From contig WGAB01000270.1 in NCBI GenBank assembly GCA_015489295.1, positions 1 to 11,446 on the forward strand: a DNA stretch of 11,446 bases, given 5' to 3'. How positions within the stretch are numbered: the stretch's first letter is position 1; every line of letters begins with the position of its first letter. Origin of the DNA: Caldifarciminota bacterium. Lineage in GTDB: Bacteria; WOR-3; Hydrothermia; WGAB01. The notes beneath the pieces were generated by a model. The model was not told the origin of the DNA, searched no databases, and saw only the letters and a list, made by a program, of their open reading frames with translations. Below are positions 1 through 5,605 of the stretch, in pieces. Position numbers and translations under genes: made by a program.

Positions 1-1590
1 ATCCAGTTCGGGGTAGTACTCGCGCTTGATCCGGTACTGGTCAAAGTCAAAGTACACGATGGGCAGCACCACACCACCCACAGCCACGCGCTCCATCTTC
101 TCCAGCGGCACCACGAGGTCCGTGGTCTGGTCGGCCGCGAGGTACACGGAGAACACCTCGGAGCGGTAGCCTTTGGCGCTGACCTTGACGGTGTACACGC
201 CTGCCTTGGCGTTCACCTTGAAGGTGCCGTCGGTGCCGGTGACCACCGGAGCAAGGTCGCTACCCGGGAAGACCACCTGGGCCTTGGCCAGAGGCTTCTG
301 GGTTTCGGCGTCGATCACTTTGCCGCTGAATACCGCCTGACGCTCGGAGAACTTGTAGAGCTTAAGGGTGCGTTCGGTCGTGGTGTTGGGCTTGACCAGC
401 ACCCAGGACTCGGTGGGCTGGTACCCGGTGGCCCGGACGGTCACATGGTACAGACCCTCATCCAGGTCGGAGGCCATGAAGACGCCGTCGCTGCCGGTAT
501 TGAAGAGGCCCACGCCCTCCACGGAGACCTCGGCGCCAGAGAGGGGCGTGTTGGTTTCGCCGTCCACCACGATGCCCTTGAGGTCGCCCTTCTCGTAGGC
601 CCGGAACAGGTGGCTGTAGGAGAGCCCCACATTCACCCGGTAATCCGGGTCAAAGCCGGGGATGGTCCCCACGAAGTTGTACGGGAAGTTGGGTGCACGG
701 ATGGGGCGAGGCAGCTGAATTACCGGCGACTGTTCCTTGTCGAAGTACACGGGTGCACCGGCGCCGATGCTCAGGAGGAAGCCCCGGAAGGGCCCGAGTT
801 TCAGGCCGAAGTTGCCGAAGATGGGGCTCCACCCGGCTGCCTTGTGGGCGTACTGTTCGGTGTACAGCTCCAGCACGGGTTCCAGCCAGGAGTTCACCCG
901 ATACGCGACAGCAGCGCCGCCGGTGTACAGGTTGAAGTAGTCAGGAGAGAAGGGCAACTGGTAAAGGTTGTGGAAGCCCGCCTGGAAGCCCACGGAGAGC
1001 TTGTCTCGGGTGAAGGTGAGGGCGAGATCCAGACCATAGTCGTAGAACTGGGTGGTGAAATCGCGGAACAGGCCGCCGTAGAATCGCAGGGCGCCGTTGT
1101 CCAGCGTGTCGTGAACCGCGGTGCCGTTGGCATCGTACCGGCGCTGCTGGCCTGCCGGCATGGTCACGAAGGGATAAAGACCCAGGTTCAAGCTGCTGCT
1201 GAGCGGGATCACATATTCCGCCTGCACCTTGAGGTCCCCGGGCCCATAGCTCGTCCAGTTGTGGAGATCCCGGGTGTCCAGTTTCTGGTCATAGGAGTCC
1301 CAGTAGAGCGGGAAGTACACTCCGGCCGCGAAGCGAGAGGTGAAGTAGTACTTCAGGCCGAAGGCGATATCCGCTGCGTACTTCTTGTACTTGCCCTGGC
1401 GAACCACGCCTGCGTCGTAGACATCGCCGGTGTGCTCCAGGGTGCCCCACAGTTTTCCGTTGAAGAGCTCAAGGGTGAGGATACCCTTCTGTCCGGGTTT
1501 CACCTCGTGAATGTTCAGGAAGTTTTCGGCCTTCAAAGTACCGAAGGTGAAAACCCCCAACGCTGCGGCAAGCAAGAAACCCTTCTTCAT
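1..1590 (-). CDS. OmpA-family outer-membrane protein with two CarboxypepD_reg-like domains (3' end outside window)
   Basis: The frame is open for 530 codons from the ATG at 1590 to the window edge, so the C-terminus is missing. Residues 1-21 look like a signal peptide (MKKGFLLAAALG..., cleavage after LKA). Residues about 22-330 are rich in aromatic residues and glycine with alternating polar/apolar stretches, as in an outer-membrane beta-barrel. Two carboxypeptidase-regulatory-like beta-sandwich repeats follow at about 335-410 (KGIVVDGETNTPLSGAEV) and 420-500 (SGKVIDAETQKPLAKAQV). At 511-517 the motif IVYFDFD opens an OmpA-type peptidoglycan-binding domain, which is cut by the window end. The chosen ATG has AAAGGAGG six bases upstream and a promoter just before it. 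An in-frame ATG 18 codons earlier, at 1644, also has a good SD. The expected role is envelope anchoring between outer membrane and peptidoglycan. A CRD-OmpA arrangement also occurs in the T9SS protein PorE, but PorE has TPR/WD40 domains rather than a barrel, so I do not use that name. Confidence 0.85.
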   Translation of the reverse strand, partial: MKKGFLLAAALGVFTFGTLKAENFLNIHEVKPGQKGILTLELFNGKLWGTLEHTGDVYDAGVVRQGKYKKYAADIAFGLKYYFTSRFAAGVYFPLYWDSYDQKLDTRDLHNWTSYGPGDLKVQAEYVIPLSSSLNLGLYPFVTMPAGQQRRYDANGTAVHDTLDNGALRFYGGLFRDFTTQFYDYGLDLALTFTRDKLSVGFQAGFHNLYQLPFSPDYFNLYTGGAAVAYRVNSWLEPVLELYTEQYAHKAAGWSPIFGNFGLKLGPFRGFLLSIGAGAPVYFDKEQSPVIQLPRPIRAPNFPYNFVGTIPGFDPDYRVNVGLSYSHLFRAYEKGDLKGIVVDGETNTPLSGAEVSVEGVGLFNTGSDGVFMASDLDEGLYHVTVRATGYQPTESWVLVKPNTTTERTLKLYKFSERQAVFSGKVIDAETQKPLAKAQVVFPGSDLAPVVTGTDGTFKVNAKAGVYTVKVSAKGYRSEVFSVYLAADQTTDLVVPLEKMERVAVGGVVLPIVYFDFDQYRIKREYYPELD

Positions 1591-1612
1591 ACTGAACCTC
1601 CTTTGCGTTGCA

Positions 1613-1641
1613 ATGGTACACACACCACCCCACCTTGTCAA
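1613..1641 (-). promoter_or_regulatory. Sigma-70-like promoter for the OmpA-family gene
   Basis: Reading the minus strand, a perfect -35 box TTGACA (1641-1636) is followed by a 17-base spacer and the -10 box TACCAT (1618-1613, four of six consensus bases). Transcription would start near 1606, leaving a leader of about 16 bases that just contains the AAAGGAGG ribosome site at 1604-1597. The box lies inside the possible extended coding region that begins at 1644, so a transcript from it can only use the ATG at 1590. Confidence 0.6.
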
Positions 1642-1657
1642 CATGGCGTACCTCCTG
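1642..1657 (-). promoter_or_regulatory. Second ribosome site and in-frame ATG upstream of the OmpA-family start
   Basis: On the minus strand CAGGAGGT (1657-1650) stands five bases before an ATG at 1644-1642. That ATG is in frame with the start at 1590 and would add the 18 residues MLTRWGGVCTIATQRRFS. The downstream AGGAGG ribosome site is read as Arg-Arg in this extension. A TACAAT box about 25 bases further upstream (near 1676) could serve as a -10 element, but I see no convincing -35. Whether the extension is translated is unknown. The short form has the cleaner signal peptide. Confidence 0.4.
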
Positions 1658-1673
1658 TTTGCTTGAGCCTCTA

Positions 1674-1705
1674 TTGTAAGGCCTGGAATCGGGCAAGTAT
1701 ATACT
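1674..1705 (+). promoter_or_regulatory. Possible promoter for the oxidoreductase operon, suggesting a leaderless or very short leader
   Basis: TTGTAA (1674-1679) and TATATA (1698-1703) are separated by 18 bases. TATACT at 1700-1705 is an overlapping alternative -10. Either -10 puts the transcript start close to 1710-1713, at the ATG chosen for the alpha subunit. The match is moderate and the region also carries minus-strand signals for the divergent OmpA-family gene. Confidence 0.35.
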
Positions 1706-1712
1706 TTTCGCC

Positions 1713-2846
1713 ATGCAAGGGTCCCAGGAACGGTATCTCATGAACGGTGCCCAGGTGATTGCTCGGGCAGCGGTGGAGGCGGGCATCCGCTTTTTTGCTG
1801 GCTACCCCATCACTCCGGCCTCCTACATCTACCACGAGATGATCCGGCTGCTGCACCAGGTGGGCGGGGTGGCCGTGGGGGCCAGCGACGAGATTTCGGC
1901 CCTCTCCTACTGTGTGGGGGCTTCGCTGCGGGGCCTGCCAGCCATGACGGCCACCGCCGCCCCCGGCTTCTCCCTGATGGTGGAAACCCTGAGCTACGCG
2001 CTGATGACCGAAACGCCCGTAGTACTGGCACTCGCCCAGCGGCTGGGTCCGGCCACCGGCGCTGCCACCGCCTCCGCCCAGGGCGATCTGCTGTTCGCTG
2101 CCTTTGCCAACTCCGGCGCATACCCTGTGCCCATCCTCGCCCCCACCTCCATCCATGACGCCTATGCGGTCACCCAGCACGCGGTCCGCACTGCCGAAAC
2201 CCTGCGTACTCCGGTGATCCTGCTGACCGAAAAGGAAACCGTGATGTCCACCGAAACCGTGCTTCCCGAACACCTCACCGGCCCGGGTCCTGCGGCCCGC
2301 CCCCGGTTTTCCGGCGATCGTCCCTTCAAAACCTACGATTTCCAGAACCTGGCTGATGTTCCGCCCTTCGCACCGGTGGGCGGCCCCGTAAAGGTCCGGG
2401 TCACCGGCTCGGCCCACGACCGCGACGGTTTCCTCAAAAAGGATGATCCCGAGGTGCTGGAAACCCTTCAGCATCTGAACGAGAAGATCATGGCGGGCCT
2501 GCCCAATTTCTTTCTGGCGGAACGGGAGGGCGGCCCGGCCCCTGTGACGGTGCTGAGCTTTGGTGTGACCGCCCGGGCGGCCCGCCAGGCCGTTCGGCAG
2601 GCCCGGGCCGAGGGCATCGCGGTGAACCTGGTGGTGCTCAAAACCCTGTGGCCGCTGCGCCGGGATCTGCTGCAGCCCCTGCTTTCCGGTACCCAGACCC
2701 TCATCGTCGCCGAGGAAAACCTCTGGGGCCAACTGGCCTTTCTGCTCCAGGCAACTTTGCCGGAGATCCCGATCCACCGGGTCAATGCCATCGGACGGCT
2801 CGTCACCCCCGAGGAAATCCTGGAGGAGGTACAACGTCATGCGTAA
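1713..2846 (+). CDS. korA: 2-oxoacid:ferredoxin oxidoreductase, alpha subunit (2-oxoglutarate type, KorA-like)
   Basis: This 377-residue protein is the alpha subunit of a thiamine-diphosphate, iron-sulfur oxidoreductase that oxidatively decarboxylates a 2-oxoacid with CoA and reduces ferredoxin in the cytoplasm. The pyrimidine-binding domain (about 10-180) carries the family motif YPITPAS (31-37) and the DEISA glutamate (E60). The linker motif VTGSAHDRDG lies near 228-238, and the transketolase-C-like domain ends with VAEENLWGQL near 331-341. The length matches alpha subunits without a fused gamma domain. Odd point: the usual TSGPGFSLM stretch reads TAAPGFSLM (81-89). The start is uncertain: the ATG at 1713 has no SD and sits at a predicted transcript start, while Met10 at 1740 (MNGAQVIARA) has only a weak AGGAA upstream. 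The stop overlaps the next gene by 8 bases. 2-oxoglutarate is the best guess for substrate; a branched-chain or other 2-oxoacid cannot be excluded. Confidence 0.9.
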   Translation: MQGSQERYLMNGAQVIARAAVEAGIRFFAGYPITPASYIYHEMIRLLHQVGGVAVGASDEISALSYCVGASLRGLPAMTATAAPGFSLMVETLSYALMTETPVVLALAQRLGPATGAATASAQGDLLFAAFANSGAYPVPILAPTSIHDAYAVTQHAVRTAETLRTPVILLTEKETVMSTETVLPEHLTGPGPAARPRFSGDRPFKTYDFQNLADVPPFAPVGGPVKVRVTGSAHDRDGFLKKDDPEVLETLQHLNEKIMAGLPNFFLAEREGGPAPVTVLSFGVTARAARQAVRQARAEGIAVNLVVLKTLWPLRRDLLQPLLSGTQTLIVAEENLWGQLAFLLQATLPEIPIHRVNAIGRLVTPEEILEEVQRHA

Positions 2847-4134
2847 GCCCGAGGATTTTCTGGCCTCCACCCAGTTTCCCTACTGCAGAGGATGTAGCCA
2901 CCAGATTACCAACCTGGCGATGGCCCGGGCCTTTGCCCAACTGGACCTGGACCCCCTGGAGGTGGTGCTGGTCTCCGACATCGGCTGCGTGGGTCTTTTG
3001 GACCGCTACTTCACCACCCACACGGTGCACACGCTCCACGGCCGGAGCACGGCCGTTGCCGCCGGCCTCCGTTTGACGACGCCCGAACGCCCCCCGTACA
3101 TCGCGGTGGTCATCGGCGACGGTGGAGCCACCATCGGCCTCCTGCACCTGGTGGAGGCCGCCCGGTGGAACCTGGATCTCGCGGTATTCCTGCACAACAA
3201 CTTCCTGTATGGCATGACCGGCGGCCAGCATTCCGGCCTCACGCCCTTGAACTTGAAAACCCGCACGACCCCCGAAGGCAATCCTTTCGCCCCTATTCCG
3301 ATCCTGGACCTGTTGGACCGTTCCGGCGCCACCTTTGTGGCCCGAACCCTGGCCCAGGACCCGGCGCTGCCGGAAATCATGGCCCGGGCGTTGCAGCACC
3401 CGGGATTTGCCGTGGTGGAGATCCTGGAACTCTGCACAGGCTACGCTGTGCCCATGAACCGGCTGACCGGCAGGAAATTGAAAGACCTGGCAGAAGAGCA
3501 GGGCTGGCGTTTCGGCATATTAAAAGAGGAAGAACGGCCGAGCCTGGCCCGCCGGAAAGAGGGAGCAGGTGCCCTGGAACCCCTGAAGCCCCTAGAGGTG
3601 CGCTTCGAGGCCCGGATCCCCCGGTCCTTTTCCCTGTTCCTGGCCGGAAGCGCCGGGGAAGGGGTACAGTCGGCAGCCCGCTGGTTCACCGCCGCCCTGA
3701 ACCTGGGAGGCCTGTACACCACCCAGAAGAACGACAACCCGGTAACCGTGGGCACGGGCTACTCCACGGCCGAGGTCAAGGTGGCCCAGGAGCCCATCCT
3801 TTTTACCGGCATTGAACGGCCCGACTTCGTGGTGATCACCTCGCGGGATGGCCTGCAGCGGGTGCGGCAGGTGCGACGCCTGTGGCGTGGAGAACCCGAG
3901 GGTGTTCTGGTCGACGAAACCCTCCGGGATCTCTGGCAACCGGAGGAGGACGGGCCTGCCGAGTTCTTGCCTTTGCGGGCCTTTGGAACCCGAACGGCCC
4001 ACAACATCGCGGGTCTTCTGGAGGCCTGGCAGCGGGCAGGCGGCCAGCTGGCCCTTGAGGCCTTCCTCCAGGCAGGGGAACGCACGCCCTTTGGCAAGAT
4101 GGTGGAACAAGTGGTTCAAAAGGTGCTGCAATAG
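2839..4134 (+). CDS. korB: 2-oxoacid:ferredoxin oxidoreductase, fused beta and gamma subunits
   Basis: The protein is 431 residues from the ATG at 2839, which overlaps the alpha gene (ATGCGTAA) and has GGAGGAGGT eight bases upstream. An in-frame ATG at 2785 lies deep inside the alpha gene and lacks such a site. Residues 1-230 form a KorB-type beta subunit: C16/C19 (CRGC), C50 (DIGC) and C199 are the expected [4Fe-4S] ligands, GDGG (93-96) and NN (120-121) belong to the TPP/Mg site, and GMTGGQ (125-130) is typical. After a charged linker (about 228-258), residues 262-431 resemble the gamma subunit (Rossmann-like, AGSAGEGV at 269-276, then GTGYSTAEVKV). Beta subunits are usually about 260-300 residues and gamma is usually separate or fused to alpha, so the beta-gamma fusion is uncommon. 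No 2[4Fe-4S] ferredoxin (delta) subunit is encoded next to it. Confidence 0.88.
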   Translation: MRKPEDFLASTQFPYCRGCSHQITNLAMARAFAQLDLDPLEVVLVSDIGCVGLLDRYFTTHTVHTLHGRSTAVAAGLRLTTPERPPYIAVVIGDGGATIGLLHLVEAARWNLDLAVFLHNNFLYGMTGGQHSGLTPLNLKTRTTPEGNPFAPIPILDLLDRSGATFVARTLAQDPALPEIMARALQHPGFAVVEILELCTGYAVPMNRLTGRKLKDLAEEQGWRFGILKEEERPSLARRKEGAGALEPLKPLEVRFEARIPRSFSLFLAGSAGEGVQSAARWFTAALNLGGLYTTQKNDNPVTVGTGYSTAEVKVAQEPILFTGIERPDFVVITSRDGLQRVRQVRRLWRGEPEGVLVDETLRDLWQPEEDGPAEFLPLRAFGTRTAHNIAGLLEAWQRAGGQLALEAFLQAGERTPFGKMVEQVVQKVLQ

Positions 4135-4146
4135 GCGGCTTATTGT

Positions 4147-4160
4147 GTCCCTTTAGGGAC
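4147..4160 (+). other. Small hairpin between the oxidoreductase and thioredoxin-like genes
   Basis: GTCCC, loop TTTA, GGGAC form a perfect 5-bp stem 12 bases after the korB stop. No run of T follows, so it is not a standard terminator. It might protect or separate the two parts of a shared transcript. Functional weight is low. Confidence 0.25.
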
Positions 4161-4208
4161 CGAGGTGTGTGCCTATGAACGTCAACGTAAAAGAGGAGGT
4201 AACGTTCC

Positions 4209-4463
4209 ATGAGGATTGAACTTTTCCTCTCGGATTGCAAACTTTGTAAGAGGATGGAAAACCTTGTGAGGGCGCTCTTCCCTCACCTGGAGATCGAAAT
4301 TCATCGTGCTTCTGAGTGCGTGGATGGATCTTGTTGCATCCGTGCAGCGGAAGTGGGAGTCCGTGCCGTGCCAACCCTTGCCGTGGACGGCCGGGTGGTT
4401 CAAGTAGGGTTCCCTACGGAGGAGGAGCTGGAGCACCTTAAGCAACTGCTTGGGAGTGCATAA
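4209..4463 (+). CDS. Small thioredoxin/glutaredoxin-like protein
   Basis: The gene encodes 84 residues with a classic thioredoxin-fold pattern: a first strand (RIELFLSD), a CxxC redox motif C10-K-L-C13, and the cis-proline loop VPTL (P55) followed by VDGRVV. The length fits the minimal glutaredoxin-like/Thioredoxin_3 families, and there is no signal peptide, so it should act in the cytoplasm as a dithiol-disulfide exchanger. GAGGAGGT (4193-4200) lies eight bases before the ATG, a strong ribosome site. Three further cysteines, C37, C42 and C43 (ECVDGSCC), are unusual for such a small protein and could bind metal or form a second redox pair. It follows the oxidoreductase by 74 bases on the same strand and may be co-transcribed with it, but the partner is unknown. 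Confidence 0.75.
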   Translation: MRIELFLSDCKLCKRMENLVRALFPHLEIEIHRASECVDGSCCIRAAEVGVRAVPTLAVDGRVVQVGFPTEEELEHLKQLLGSA

Positions 4464-4496
4464 CTCGAGGAAGCAGAACCAAGGACACGGACCTGC

Positions 4497-4515
4497 GGGA
4501 GCAAGGACTCCCTTT
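4497..4515 (+). terminator. Weak candidate terminator after the thioredoxin-like gene
   Basis: GGGAG (4497-4501), a six-base loop and CTCCC (4508-4512) are followed by only three T. The stem is short, so this is a tentative end point for the korA-korB-thioredoxin transcript. Confidence 0.25.
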
Positions 4516-4597
4516 GCAACCGGACTGCCCATAGACCGCATTCGTTTTGGAAACCGTCCAGCACTTCACGGTCTTGGAGAGGGGGATGTCCGGACGT

Positions 4598-4664
4598 ACC
4601 TACTCTGAAAAGTATGTTGCCTCACGACAAAACCTACTCGAAGGAGGGATTGCCTCACTTAGGG
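4598..4664. repeat. Two-copy imperfect tandem repeat of about 34 bp
   Basis: ACCTACTC occurs at 4598-4605 and 4632-4639, and TTGCCTCAC at 4617-4625 and 4650-4658. Both pairs are exact and spaced 33-34 bases apart, with a looser match between them. The repeat lies in the non-coding stretch 4464-4725 ahead of the transposase remnant; I see no gene in that stretch. It may be a binding-site pair, part of an element end, or a simple duplication. Confidence 0.5.
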
Positions 4665-4725
4665 GTACAGGGAGGATATTGTGTAAGATGAGAATCTGAG
4701 GAGGTGAAGAGGATAGCCGTGGGAA

Positions 4726-5215
4726 ATGGATCTAAGAAACGCAAAGATCAGAGAAACGGAATTGGCTGGATGAAATGGTGGATGAGTTTTACGCCCGCAT
4801 GGAAACTGGAGAGCGCCCCAGCATCGCCTCCTTCCTGGAAGAACTCCTCATCGCCATGCTCGCCAACGGCTACTCCCTCGCCCAGATTCAACGTACCTCA
4901 GACAACTCCACCTTCCCTTCTCCCAGAAAGCCCTCCAGGATGTCCAAAACCTCATCCAGGAAAACTCGACTTCTACAAGTCCCAGCCCCCTCAAAAGCGA
5001 CTGGTTCGCCATCTTCATTGACGCCTCCTGGGGCAAACTCCGAACCGAATCCGGAAAAGTCGAAGATATCGCCCTCTTCGTTGCTGTGGGCATCGATCTG
5101 GAAGGCCATAGGGAAATCCTTGGGTTCTGGACCCGGAAGGGTCGGGAAAACAAAGGATTCTGGGTCGAAGTCCTCCAGGACCTCCCTCAACGGGGTGTCC
5201 AGCGCTTCAAGGTCC
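4726..5215 (+). pseudogene. Broken, truncated transposase remnant (Mutator/IS256-like)
   Basis: Similarity to Mutator-type (IS256 family) transposases can be followed only by changing frame. An N-terminal piece from the ATG at 4726 stops at a TGA at 4771. The next frame reads NWLDEMVDEFYARMETG from about 4760 to 4885. From about 4892 the first frame resumes (YLRQLHLPFSQKALQDVQ) and reads DWFAIFIDASWGKLR, VEDIALFVAVGIDLEG, HREILGFWTRKGRENKGFW and LPQRGVQRFKV. The last part matches the family pattern of a first catalytic Asp (codon at 5020), then VAVGV..EG..EVLG and FW..FL..L..RG. Similarity ends near 5215, so the second catalytic Asp and the C-terminal half, including the last acid, are absent. 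At least two frameshifts plus truncation make it non-functional. An AGGAGG upstream at 4699-4704 and TTGTGTAAGATG near 4680 may belong to the old left end; no matching right end is present. Confidence 0.65.
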
Positions 5216-5245
5216 GGTACCCGAGGTGGATCTACCTCCAGTACC
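5216..5245. repeat. 30-bp near-palindrome, with a partial direct copy next to it
   Basis: GGTAC at 5216-5220 mirrors GTACC at 5241-5245, and the core GAGGTGGATCTACCTC (5223-5238) is an inverted repeat around GATC. Overall 12 of 15 base pairs are Watson-Crick and one is G-T. GTACCCGGGGTGGGTC at 5241-5256 repeats GTACCCGAGGTGGATC at 5217-5232 with two mismatches in 16 bases. The palindrome begins where recognisable transposase sequence stops, so it marks a rearrangement junction or an inserted short element. Confidence 0.5.
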
Positions 5246-5286
5246 CGGGGTGGGTCACCATGTCCTGGCGCATCTACTCGGAGGCG

Positions 5287-5315
5287 TTGACACCCGAGGG
5301 GCCACCCCATAAACT
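5287..5315 (+). promoter_or_regulatory. Promoter of the tRNA-Asn gene
   Basis: A perfect TTGACA (5287-5292) is separated by 17 bases from TAAACT (5310-5315, four of six consensus bases). Transcription would begin about 7-10 bases before the mature tRNA 5' end, leaving a short leader for RNase P removal. Confidence 0.6.
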
Positions 5316-5327
5316 TTTGCCACACCT

Positions 5328-5400
5328 TCCCCGGTAGCTCAATCGGCAGAGCGGCGGGCTGTTAACCCGTAGGTTGCAGGTTCGAGTCCTGCCCGGGGAG
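5328..5400 (+). tRNA. tRNA-Asn (anticodon GTT)
   Basis: The 73-base gene folds into a complete cloverleaf. The acceptor stem TCCCCGG/CCGGGGA is perfectly paired with discriminator G, the D stem is GCTC/GAGC, and the anticodon stem GCGGG/CCCGT (one G-T) carries loop CTGTTAA with anticodon GTT at 5361-5363. The T stem GCAGG/CCTGC has loop TTCGAGT. G at the discriminator position agrees with asparagine tRNAs. The 3' CCA is not encoded (CTC follows), so it must be added enzymatically. No clear terminator is visible behind it. Confidence 0.95.
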
Positions 5401-5494
5401 CTCTATGAAACATATCCATTCACAATGTCTTTTTCCGACTCTTTTCCTGTGCTTCTCTTCCCTCGTCCTGTTCCCGAATCCTTGAATTGTTGTT

Positions 5495-5523
5495 TTGACT
5501 TGGACACAAGTCTGCTACATTAT
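5495..5523 (+). promoter_or_regulatory. Promoter for the T9SS-sorted propeller gene
   Basis: TTGACT (5495-5500, five of six) and CATTAT (5518-5523, four of six) are 17 bases apart. A start near 5530 gives a leader of about 75 bases before the ATG at 5606. The 205-base gap between the tRNA and this gene holds no other feature I can support. Confidence 0.5.
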
Positions 5524-5605
5524 GTGACAATTGTCAAACCCCCTCATCCTTCCCACGAACAGAGTCTCCCCATGTCTTTGACCAACTGATAGAAACTTCG
5601 GAAGT

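Noticed and set aside
445..1743. 432-codon open frame on the plus strand
   Set aside because: It runs antisense to the OmpA-family gene, has no domain-like sequence, and arises from codon bias of the real gene; the minus strand has signal peptide, SD and recognisable domains.
4175..4219. 14-codon frame overlapping the start of the thioredoxin-like gene
   Set aside because: It has only a poor ribosome site of its own, contains the real gene's SD, and shows no leader-peptide character such as repeated codons with a following attenuator.
5214..5337. In-frame C-terminal tail of the transposase frame (to TAG at 5335-5337)
   Set aside because: It no longer resembles any transposase, consists largely of the palindrome, its repeat and the tRNA promoter, and stops inside the tRNA, so it is chance open frame.
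5374..5589. 71-codon frame starting inside the tRNA
   Set aside because: Its first codons are the tRNA 3' half, there is no SD, and the composition is that of non-coding sequence; the promoter for the propeller gene lies within it.
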